Positions 10,256-17,896 of a DNA stretch of 64,000 nt are shown one piece after another. Under the pieces are notes generated by a model, which was not told where the DNA came from, ran no database searches, and was given only the letters and a program-made list of their open reading frames with translations. Both the position numbers and the translations under genes were made by a program. Source of the DNA: Gleimia sp. 6138-11-ORH1 (GTDB lineage: Bacteria; Actinomycetota; Actinomycetes; Actinomycetales; Actinomycetaceae). The stretch's first letter is position 1. Each line of letters starts with the position of its first letter. Where the stretch lies: assembly GCF_024814355.1 (NCBI RefSeq), contig NZ_JANUXV010000003.1, positions 1 to 64,000 on the forward strand. Reading direction: 5' to 3'.

Positions 10256-11344
10256 ATGGAACAAAACACCGGCACACGCTTCACGCTTAAACCACACGCT
10301 ACGCCCACAGACGCTGAGACTAAAGCGCAACTGTTGGCAGATCTTAAGTTCGGTAAGTATTTTACCGACTACATGGCTCATGCGCGGTGGACTGATGCAA
10401 ATGGGTGGATTGAACAAGAAATCCGCCCCTACGGTCCGATTGAGCTTTCCCCCGCGGCCGCAGTATTGCACTATGGGCAGGAAGTTTTTGAGGGGTTAAA
10501 AGCGTACCGTCACCCAGATGGTTCAATTTGGAGTTTCCGCCCCGAATATAACGCGGCACGTTTTAATGCTTCTGCGCGGCGTCTGGCTATGCCAGAAATG
10601 CCAGTTGAAGATTTCCTAGCTTCCCTCACTGACCTGGTGGCAGCTGATCCCAGTTGGGTGCCCGACTCTGCAGGTTCTTCTCTCTATTTGCGTCCGTTCA
10701 TGTTCGCTTCTGAACCTTTCTTAGGGGTACAACCAGCTGGCGAGTACACTTATTTGCTGATTGCTTCTCCAGTTGGCCCGTATTTTGCATCCGGGTTAAA
10801 ACCAGTGAAAATTTGGATTACCACTGAATATCATCGGGCAGCTCCGGGGGGTACTGGGGCGGCGAAAACTTCCGGCAATTACGCGGCTTCACTTTTGCCA
10901 CAGCAGTTGGCAGCGCAACGCGGTTACGATCAAGTATGTTACTTGGACGCGGTGCAGGGGCGTTTCCTTGAAGAGCTGGGTGGTATGAATGTTTTTGTAG
11001 TTTACGAGGACGGAAAAGTAGCCACTCCAGCTTTAACTGGAACTATTTTAGAAGGTGCCACCAGAGATTCTATTCTTACTCTCTTGCGCGATCATGAGAT
11101 TGAAGTTGAAGAGACGAATATTGATTTTGAGCATTTAGTAGCGCAGATTAAGTTAGGTAAAGTAACGGAAATGTTCGCCTGCGGTACGGCGGCGGTAGTC
11201 ACTCCGATCGGAGAGTTAGGTTCTGACGATTTCTCAGTGAAGTTACCTGGCGGTGATTTTACCCAGTGGGTTTATGATCGTCTCACTGGTATTCAAAACG
11301 GTACTGAACCTGATCCCCACGGGTGGATGTACAGGCTGTACTAG
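10256..11344 (+). CDS. ilvE: Branched-chain amino-acid aminotransferase
   Basis: A fold-type IV PLP enzyme of 362 aa that makes valine, isoleucine and leucine from their 2-oxo acids. The PLP lysine is in GAAKTSGNYAASL (about residue 204). ELGGMNVFVVYEDG and GTILEGATRDSI are typical of the BCAT II group. ATG 10256 is preceded by GAGG at good spacing; a TTG at 10241 would lie in the ribosome site. It is separated from ilvC by a hairpin, so it may have its own promoter or be read through. A disrupted region follows. Confidence 0.95.
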   Translation: MEQNTGTRFTLKPHATPTDAETKAQLLADLKFGKYFTDYMAHARWTDANGWIEQEIRPYGPIELSPAAAVLHYGQEVFEGLKAYRHPDGSIWSFRPEYNAARFNASARRLAMPEMPVEDFLASLTDLVAADPSWVPDSAGSSLYLRPFMFASEPFLGVQPAGEYTYLLIASPVGPYFASGLKPVKIWITTEYHRAAPGGTGAAKTSGNYAASLLPQQLAAQRGYDQVCYLDAVQGRFLEELGGMNVFVVYEDGKVATPALTGTILEGATRDSILTLLRDHEIEVEETNIDFEHLVAQIKLGKVTEMFACGTAAVVTPIGELGSDDFSVKLPGGDFTQWVYDRLTGIQNGTEPDPHGWMYRLY

Positions 11345-11650
11345 CACTCCAGACGAATCCTTAAAGCTGAGCATGTTGCAGAGCTTATTGCAGTCGACAA
11401 CGTTTCTCTGGCAATCAATAAAGGTGAGAGTCATGCTTTGATTGGTCCAAATGGGGCTGGAAAGACAACGTTAGTTAAAATGGTCTCTACCATTTACATC
11501 CCTCTGCGGGGAGAATCGTCACTAATGGTTTCGACACCAAACGGCAGGTTTCGTGTGCTAGAAGAAATCTTGGCGTCGTCCTTGGTGGAGATCTTGGCTT
11601 TTACCCCAGGGCAACAGCGGAACAGAATTGGGAAATTGAAAGATATTATT
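11345..11650 (+). pseudogene. ABC transporter ATPase remnant
   Basis: Directly after the ilvE stop, one frame reads an ABC ATPase N-terminus: AVDNVSLAINKGESHALIG, then Walker A GPNGAGKTT. Near 11505 the homology moves to another frame, which reads GRIVTNGFDTKRQVS and NLGVVLGGDLGFYPRATAEQ before a stop. No start codon, signature or Walker B is left. It is a 5'-truncated, frameshifted piece of an ABC-2-type ATPase gene. It may be a deletion or recombination scar next to the rsgA remnant. Confidence 0.7.
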
Positions 11651-11765
11651 AAACATTCTGGAGTGTCAGTTACGAGTACACTAATACTGCACGCACTATT
11701 CAAACAAAACGGCGTATCAGTCCCAATCGACTTGTTCTCTCACCCTGCAAGCTCTTGCGTTATAC

Positions 11766-12413
11766 GCATGGGGAGGAGTTCCTTCTGGTGGGCACTAAGA
11801 GTGACTTGGTATCTGCAGATGAACTGGAGGAAATTAAAACACTGTTGCTTGCACAGCAGATCGCGTTTTCTTCACGTCAATCTATGAACCCGACAGTTTA
11901 GATGAGTTAAAACAGTGCTTAGAGGACACGGGAACAGCGGTAGTGTTCGGCAGATCTGGGGCGGGGAAGTCTTCCTTGATAAACCACTAACGCCGGGTTA
12001 GAAGCCAGGAGGTGCGTGACAAAGACGGTAAAGGACGGCACACCACTACTCGGCGTAGCCTGCACCAGCACGAGGGGATTATTCTGATAGATTCTTTTGG
12101 AGTGCGCGAGATTCCCGCGGTTGAAGATTTGGACAGTATCGACAGTGTCTTCTTGGATATTATCGAGGTCGCTCAAGAATGTTATTTCAGTGACTGCGCC
12201 CACGAACAGGAACCAGACTGCGCAGTTCAGGATGCTATTGAAGCTGGTGAACTTAGTGAGGATCGTCTTTTGCGCTATCGCAGAATGCAGTATGAAGCGT
12301 TACGAAACGATCCGGCACATAGGCGAGAGCAGCGCCGAAGTGAACGGCAATCTTCAAAAAACGCTACTCGTGGTAAACGCTTCGCAATGATGCAGAAGAA
12401 TCGTCAAAACTAG
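11766..12413 (+). pseudogene. rsgA: rsgA remnant (ribosome-assembly GTPase)
   Basis: Three collinear pieces match RsgA/YjeQ. The first has a G4-like motif, LLVGTKSDLVSADELEE (about 11776-11830). The second has DELKQCLEDTGTAVVFGRSGAGKS, whose G1 motif is GRSGAGKS (about 11895-11985); it is in another frame and ends at a TAA at about 11987. The third has DKDGKGRHTTT, then DSFG instead of the G3 DTPG, and the Cys/His zinc-site region CYFSDCAHEQEPDCAV (12019-12413). The N-terminal OB domain is missing. A frameshift near 11885 and the internal stop argue against function. The surviving 12012-12413 frame alone could still be read but lacks the GTPase core. Confidence 0.75.
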
Positions 12414-12430
12414 CTCGGTTTTCTGTTCCC

Positions 12431-12462
12431 ACTAATGCGGGAACGCAAACTCCCGCATTGGT
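12431..12462. terminator. Hairpin between convergent rsgA remnant and ilvD
   Basis: Inverted repeat ACTAATGCGGGA / TCCCGCATTGGT (12431-12442 with 12451-12462, G-U pair included), 17 bp from the ilvD stop. It probably serves ilvD on the minus strand. Confidence 0.5.
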
Positions 12463-12478
12463 AAAAGCGGGAAACAGG

Positions 12479-14359
12479 TTAGCGCCCGCGGCGCTGCAAC
12501 TGGGAAATATCTCGTGCCGCCCCAGTAGAAGCCGAAGTCGCGGTCAGCGCATAAAGCTGCAAAGCCTGCGATACAGTGCGCTGGCGGCGTAAAGGCGTCC
12601 ACGGATTTTCGCGTTCCAACTGCTTTTGACGGCGCTGCTCAAGTATCTCAGCCGGCACATCCAGATGCAAAAGACGTTCATTCACATCAATCACAATTCG
12701 ATCTCCATCTTCGATTAAACCGATTAAACCGCCGGCAGCGGCCTCTGGAGAAATATGCCCCACGGAAATACCCGAAGTACCACCAGAAAAACGCCCATCG
12801 GTAATCAATGCCACTTCCTTACCCAAACCTCGCCCCTTAATGAAGGAAGTAGGGTAGAGCATTTCTTGCATGCCTGGACCACCGGCAGGACCCTCGTAGC
12901 GAATTACCACCACATGGCCTGCTTGGACCGTCTTATTAAGGATTTTCTCAATCGCTTCATCTTGGGATTCAAAGACTATGGCGGCGCCCTCGAAATGGAA
13001 AAGCGACGGGTCAATGCCAGCTGCTTTAATGATCGCGCCATCAGCAGCCAAGTTACCGTGTAAAACCGTTAAACCACCGTTTGCCGTGTAAGCATGTTGC
13101 ACGTCGCGGATACACCCAGTAGCCGCGTCAGTATCTAACGAGGCCCAACGGTTTGCGGTAGAAAACGCTTCGGTAGTGCGCTTATTCCCCGGGGCAGCGT
13201 GGAATAAATCCAAAGCTTCGGTAGCTGGATTGGCGCTGCGAATATCCCACTTATTCAACCAAGATTGAAGATCTTTAGAATGAACTGAACGAACTGAGTG
13301 GCGTAAGAGACCACCTCGATTAAGCTCGCCTAGCAAGGCTGGTACGCCCCCGGCGCGGTGCACATCTTCCATGTGGTAGTCGTTGTGATTTGGAGCCACT
13401 TTCGATAGGCAAGGAACTGTATCCCCTAACCGGCCAATATCTTCCATAGTGAAATCCACGCCAGCTTCCACCGCCGCTGCCAAAAGGTGTAGCACCGTGT
13501 TAGAAGACCCGCCCATGGCCATATCCAAAGTCATCGCATTCTCAAACGCGTCTTTAGAAGCAATAGAACGCGGAAGCACGGAAGTGTCACCGTTGCCATA
13601 GTAGTCGCGGCATAGTTGCATAACCGTGCGCCCCGCTTCTTCAAATAAAGTCCGCCGCGCCGCGTGGGTGGCTAGGGTCGAGCCATTTCCGGGTAGGGAA
13701 AGCCCCAGCGCCTCAGTTAGGCAGTTCATTGAGTTAGCGGTGAACATGCCGGAACAAGCGCCACAGGTGGGGCAAGCGGCTTTTTCTAACGCCAAAATCT
13801 GCTCATCGGTTACGGAATCATCCGCGGTGGCGTTCATAACCGTCACCAAGTTGCCGCGCCCGTGTTCAGAAGGGCCCACAATCAGCTGCGGATCAATATT
13901 TTTACCCGCTTCCATCGGCCCGCCTGAGACGAAAACGGTAGGAATATTCAGCCGCAGCGCAGCTAGCAACATGCCGGGAGTGATCTTGTCACAGTTGGAA
14001 ATGCACACCAGTGCGTCTGCGCAGTGGGCTTTCACCATGTATTCCACCGCGTCGGCAATAACTTCGCGGCTGGGGAGTGAATAGAGCATTCCCTCATGTC
14101 CCATGGCGATGCCGTCATCAACTGCGATGGTGTTGAATTCTTTGGAAACCCCTCCGTTTTCAGCGATTGACTCGGCTACGATTTTTCCCAGGTCGCGCAG
14201 GTGAACGTGTCCGGGAACAAACTGAGTAAATGAGTTGGCAATAGCGACAATAGGTTTCCCAAAATCGTCATCGCCCATTCCTGTAGCGCGCCACAGGGCA
14301 CGTGCCCCGGCCATATTTCTTCCGCTGGTTGAGGTTGCGGACCGTAGGGGAATGCTCAT
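12479..14359 (-). CDS. ilvD: Dihydroxy-acid dehydratase
   Basis: An iron-sulfur enzyme of 626 aa that dehydrates the dihydroxy acids made by IlvC to the 2-oxo acids used by IlvE. The cluster cysteines are in [10 protein letters not shown] and [16 protein letters not shown]. The C-terminal GRFSGGTSG loop is intact. AAGGAGCATTA precedes the ATG on the minus strand. It faces the ilvE side, so it is transcribed apart from ilvBNC and carries no visible attenuator. The length is slightly above the usual 610-620 aa. Confidence 0.96.
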   Translation of the reverse strand: MSIPLRSATSTSGRNMAGARALWRATGMGDDDFGKPIVAIANSFTQFVPGHVHLRDLGKIVAESIAENGGVSKEFNTIAVDDGIAMGHEGMLYSLPSREVIADAVEYMVKAHCADALVCISNCDKITPGMLLAALRLNIPTVFVSGGPMEAGKNIDPQLIVGPSEHGRGNLVTVMNATADDSVTDEQILALEKAACPTCGACSGMFTANSMNCLTEALGLSLPGNGSTLATHAARRTLFEEAGRTVMQLCRDYYGNGDTSVLPRSIASKDAFENAMTLDMAMGGSSNTVLHLLAAAVEAGVDFTMEDIGRLGDTVPCLSKVAPNHNDYHMEDVHRAGGVPALLGELNRGGLLRHSVRSVHSKDLQSWLNKWDIRSANPATEALDLFHAAPGNKRTTEAFSTANRWASLDTDAATGCIRDVQHAYTANGGLTVLHGNLAADGAIIKAAGIDPSLFHFEGAAIVFESQDEAIEKILNKTVQAGHVVVIRYEGPAGGPGMQEMLYPTSFIKGRGLGKEVALITDGRFSGGTSGISVGHISPEAAAGGLIGLIEDGDRIVIDVNERLLHLDVPAEILEQRRQKQLERENPWTPLRRQRTVSQALQLYALTATSASTGAARDISQLQRRGR

Positions 14360-14622
14360 TAATGCTCCTTGGAATTTTACAAATATGTTGTAATGGTAGC
14401 TGTTTTACTTTAGATTCCTCCAGAAATCCCAGGTTTTGGGGGTGAGATTTTAGAGACATTTGTGAGGGCGAGCAGGTTTCGCGGTGGCGGGTTGCTTTTC
14501 TTCCCGAGGGCGCTAGTGGAGCTGGCTTTTGCCGGTTTAGGCTTTGTGTGGATTTTTACTGGGATGCTTTAGGTGATCTAGCAAGGTGAGGGTAACGGAT
14601 CTGGTAGTTGAAAGGAGCTAAG

Positions 14623-14841
14623 ATGAAGCTTACAGTTTTCCAAGAAGAGCTTGATTGGACGTTTACTTGGCTGCTTGTTTGGATGTTTACTTGGCCGCTT
14701 GCTTGGCTTAAAGGGATGGGGCTTAATCTTGTTTTAGCCACCCTGTATCTGCTGATTTTTCCGTCAGAGAGTAATCCGAAGTACGACACGGGTTTGTATC
14801 TACTTCGCGACGTTCTTGATAGCGGATGTAACTACTACTAG
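14623..14841 (+). CDS. Small hydrophobic protein, unknown
   Basis: A 72-aa ORF with AAAGGAG seven bases before ATG 14623. It is very rich in Trp and Leu, with probable membrane segments at about residues 11-50. Two 24-bp repeats beginning TGGACGTTTACTTGG and TGGATGTTTACTTGG encode near-identical halves (WTFTWLLV / WMFTWPLA). I recognise no family. The following 180 bp in another frame read TTTSIFGPDLKPTYANFAAG, so this may be the front part of a frameshifted gene. Confidence 0.4.
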   Translation: MKLTVFQEELDWTFTWLLVWMFTWPLAWLKGMGLNLVLATLYLLIFPSESNPKYDTGLYLLRDVLDSGCNYY

Positions 14842-15023
14842 TATTTTTGGTCCGGACTTGAAACCCACTTACGCGAACTTTGCGGCAGGGGAGTCTTTTA
14901 CGCGGATTCTAGACCTGCAAACTTGGTGGTAGTGGCGTTGGGATTTTCCTGGGGCAACTGCCGGTGCAGTAGCAGCTTTTAAACTTAGGGGCTTGCAAAA
15001 TTTGGAGAGACTAACTTGTCGTA
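14842..15023 (+). other. Possible decayed continuation of the small ORF
   Basis: An open stretch from about 14823 in a different frame reads DVTTTSIFGPDLKPT...RILDLQTWW and stops at about 14929. It has protein-like composition but no start, so it may be the tail of a gene broken by a frameshift. The family is not recognised. Confidence 0.25.
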
Positions 15024-15746
15024 TTAGTCTCGCTTTCCAAAAATAGCTGTGCCCACGCGGATACGGGTGGCGCCCTCGGCAATAGCCAGTGGATAATCCC
15101 CACTCATCCCCATAGAAAGCTCCACCGCCTGCGATAGCTCCGGGAGCTTCACCGCTTCATCACGAATCCGCCGCAGATCCGCAAAAGACTTTGCAACCAC
15201 ACGCTGGTCACTTACAAAAGCGCCAATCGTCATAAACCCAATGACTTCTAAACCAGGAAGCTGCGCAATCTGCGCGGCGGCTTCCACGGCGCCCTCGGGA
15301 AGAAAACCCGACTTAGTATCCTCTCGCGACGTATTCACCTGCAGCATCACCTGCAACGGTTCGCCCGCTACCCGCTGCGAAACCGCGCGAGCCAACTCAA
15401 GCGAATCCAAAGTCTCAAACTGGTTGAAAACCCGCAGCGCATGGTTAATCTTATTCTTCTGCAACGGGCCAATTAGCACCGAAGAAAATGACGGAAGCTG
15501 CGCCGCACGTAAAAACGGGGTAGTCACCTGCGCTTCTTGCACCCGATTATGCGCCAAAAGCGCTGGGCGTCCACACGCTTCCAAAGCTTGCCCGGCCGCT
15601 AACGCCGCCTGCGCCGACTGGGTTTTAATCGCGATTTCCAAATCCACCGGCTGGGTACTTCCCACCTTAGCAATTTCCTTTTCGAGGGCGGTACACATTG
15701 CCTCTACGTTACGGTGAATGTAATCAAACTGCGGATCAAAAGTCAT
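15024..15746 (-). CDS. YggS-family PLP homeostasis protein
   Basis: A 240-aa fold-type III PLP-binding protein of the YggS/PROSC family, which buffers pyridoxal phosphate and affects amino-acid pools. The PLP lysine is K41 in EIAIKTQS, where most homologues have VSK. LLAHNRVQEA corresponds to the usual GENRVQE, and GCAPLR/MGMSGDYPLAIAEGAT is represented by SMGMSGDYPLAIAEGATRI. It is divergent from purT with about 78 bp between the starts. It is located away from the ftsZ-sepF cluster where actinobacterial yggS is often found. Confidence 0.88.
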   Translation of the reverse strand: MTFDPQFDYIHRNVEAMCTALEKEIAKVGSTQPVDLEIAIKTQSAQAALAAGQALEACGRPALLAHNRVQEAQVTTPFLRAAQLPSFSSVLIGPLQKNKINHALRVFNQFETLDSLELARAVSQRVAGEPLQVMLQVNTSREDTKSGFLPEGAVEAAAQIAQLPGLEVIGFMTIGAFVSDQRVVAKSFADLRRIRDEAVKLPELSQAVELSMGMSGDYPLAIAEGATRIRVGTAIFGKRD

Positions 15747-15823
15747 AGTCCCAGTCTAACTTTCCCTGTCCGCCTATCGGTAACTGGTAGTATCCGAATA
15801 GTGATTTTCGCTACGCTAAAGAC

Positions 15824-17032
15824 ATGAGCCAAAACTATGCATCCCTTCCCACTCGCGTCCTGCTACTTGGCAGCGGCGAACTGGGTAAAGAACTGACTAT
15901 TTCTCTCAAACGCCTAGGCTGCTCTGTAGTAGCCTGTGACTCATACGCGAACGCTCCCGCCATGCAGGTAAGCGACGAATCGCGCGTTTTGAACATGACT
16001 GATGCCGCGGCTTTACATGCCGTAATCTCCGAAGTTAAACCCGACCTGGTAGTTCCAGAAGTAGAAAAACTGGCAGCTTCAGTTTTGGTTGAAGTAGCCG
16101 CTGCGCAGGAACTACACGTAGTTCCCTCTGCCCGCATCGTGGAACTAACTTTTGACCGCCAAGGGATCCGCACCCTGGCAGCTGAAAAAGCTAAAGTACC
16201 AACCTCACCGTATGCGTTTGCAGCTTCCTTGGAAGAACTCCGCGCCGGCGCACAAAAGGTCGGGTACCCATGCTACGTTAAACCAACTATGTCCTCTTCC
16301 GGACACGGGCAGTCACGGGTAGCTACGCCAGAAGATTTGGAAGCCGCTTGGAAGGAAGCGATCAGCGGAGCGCGGGCTGACACCGGGCGCGTCATTGTCG
16401 AAGGTGAAGTTAAGTTCGACTACGAAATCACTTTGCTAACTGTGCGCCACCTGGTAGACGGGCAGGTGCAGACTTCCTTCTGCGCCCCCATCGGACACCG
16501 CCAAGAATCAGGGGATTACGTAGAATCCTGGCAGCCTCACCCGATGTCCCCAGAGGTTTTGTTACAGGCACAAAAGGTAGCTCAGGCAGTAACCGACGCG
16601 TTGGCAGCAGATACTCCCGCGCACGAAGGAGAAGTGCTGGGGATTTTTGGGGTGGAACTGTTCATTGCCGGCAGTGACGTGTACTTTTCTGAACTGTCTC
16701 CGCGTCCCCACGATACTGGGTTAGTAACGCTGGCAACCCAGCCACTGTCAGAGTTTGACCTGCACGCCCGCGCTATTTTGGGGTTACCTTTGCACACTAC
16801 TTTACGTGCTGCAGGTGCTTCAGCTCCTTTCAAGTCCCCACTTGAATCGCACGCCCCCGCATTTACCGGGGTAGCAGAAGCCTTAGCTGACCCAGCGGTG
16901 GATATACGTATTTTTGGGAAGCCTCAGGCCCATGTTGGGCGGCGCATGGCGGTGGCAGTGGCAACTGCGGAAACTGTAGAAGCAGCTCGCGCCTTAGCGA
17001 ACTCGGCGCGCGATAAACTGGTGATTCGCTGA
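15824..17032 (+). CDS. purT: Formate-dependent GAR transformylase 2
   Basis: A 402-aa ATP-grasp enzyme that converts GAR to formyl-GAR with formate and ATP in purine synthesis. The N-terminal domain starts LLLGSGELGKELTISLKRLG. The ATP-grasp core has YVKPTMSSSGHGQS. The metal-binding end is VYFSELSPRPHDTGLVTL. The C-terminal segment is GKPQAHVGRRMAVAVA. The length matches E. coli PurT (392 aa). A 70-bp piece of its 3' end recurs at 17810-17879. Confidence 0.95.
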   Translation: MSQNYASLPTRVLLLGSGELGKELTISLKRLGCSVVACDSYANAPAMQVSDESRVLNMTDAAALHAVISEVKPDLVVPEVEKLAASVLVEVAAAQELHVVPSARIVELTFDRQGIRTLAAEKAKVPTSPYAFAASLEELRAGAQKVGYPCYVKPTMSSSGHGQSRVATPEDLEAAWKEAISGARADTGRVIVEGEVKFDYEITLLTVRHLVDGQVQTSFCAPIGHRQESGDYVESWQPHPMSPEVLLQAQKVAQAVTDALAADTPAHEGEVLGIFGVELFIAGSDVYFSELSPRPHDTGLVTLATQPLSEFDLHARAILGLPLHTTLRAAGASAPFKSPLESHAPAFTGVAEALADPAVDIRIFGKPQAHVGRRMAVAVATAETVEAARALANSARDKLVIR

Positions 17033-17092
17033 CAAGAAATTTTCCAAAACCGTCCTCGGGAAAAACCAAAAATAACCTGCGGACGGGCGTTC

Positions 17093-17778
17093 CTACGCAT
17101 AACGTTTCTGAAAGTTGCTTAGAATATGGGCAAATACAAGTGGCCATAATAATCTGGTTCGCTGATAGAAAACGGCTGCAAAGAAAGCCCATGTTGAGAT
17201 TGTGAAGAAACCAGTGAAAATCAGTTTTTCGAAGCCTCCAAGGATAACCCCATCGATGTACATAGCTTGAATGCCGCTGCTGAGTGAGGCAGATTCCAAT
17301 GTTGGGCTCCAAATTTCTTCAGGGAACTACTCGGTAATGAAAGAGCCTTTATACGCTACAGTCAGAAACATTATCGGGATGATGAAAAGATAGGATGCGA
17401 ATCCAATAATGGACAATCGTACGCGCTTCCAAATATCACCCAAGTTGATTGACCTAGTAGAGGTGCCAACCGATATCGGCGAAATTGCATCAACATACAT
17501 CCAAATTCCAGCGATTATGCAAAGGATAAGATTAAAAGCTCCATAGAGGGAAGTGTACTCCCAAGGGAAAATACTCATCAAAAAGATCAGCGGTGTCTCA
17601 GTCGATCCCACGATGAACACAAAAATACTGAAATCAGCCCAACATTCCAGTAATAGAGAACTCGGCAAGCCACTACTAAAACTGTGGCTATCAACGTTGG
17701 GGTACTACTAAACTTAGTGAACAAATAATAGGCAAGAATCCCAGTAAATAGAATTTCTTCGAGGGCGATCGCAATCAA
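17093..17778 (-). pseudogene. Decayed CPBP intramembrane protease gene
   Basis: Read on the minus strand, three overlapping or adjacent frames are hydrophobic. 17778-17587 starts IAIALEEILFTGILAYYLF, the CPBP EExxxR motif with Thr at the Arg position. 17668-17327 continues with membrane segments. 17299-17093 ends PLVFAHILSNFQKRYA, a CPBP-type HxxxN motif. The frame breaks show it is inactive. CPBP proteins process prenylated proteins or give bacteriocin immunity; which role applied here cannot be told. Confidence 0.6.
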
Positions 17779-17812
17779 TGGCGCATACGAGTTGAAAGTC
17801 TACAGCTCAGCG

Positions 17813-17896
17813 GCGGATGTACGTATTTTGGGGAAACATCAGGCCCATGTAGGCCAGCGCATGGTAGTGGCAGTGGCAAGCGCACGTCAAAGCTAG
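17813..17896 (+). pseudogene. Second purT 3' fragment
   Basis: The 27-codon frame reads ADVRILGKHQAHVGQRMVV... and ends in TAG. It matches the PurT C-terminus (VDIRIFGKPQAHVGRRMAV). At the DNA level 17810-17879 aligns without gaps to 16895-16964 with 10 mismatches in 70. The stop overlaps the convergent helicase stop. It is either a decayed purT paralogue or one arm of an old duplication flanking the CPBP remnant. Confidence 0.75.

Noticed and set aside
12012-12413. Intact 133-aa gene after ilvE
   Set aside because: It is the C-terminal third of RsgA; the preceding RsgA segments are present in other frames, so I call it a pseudogene.
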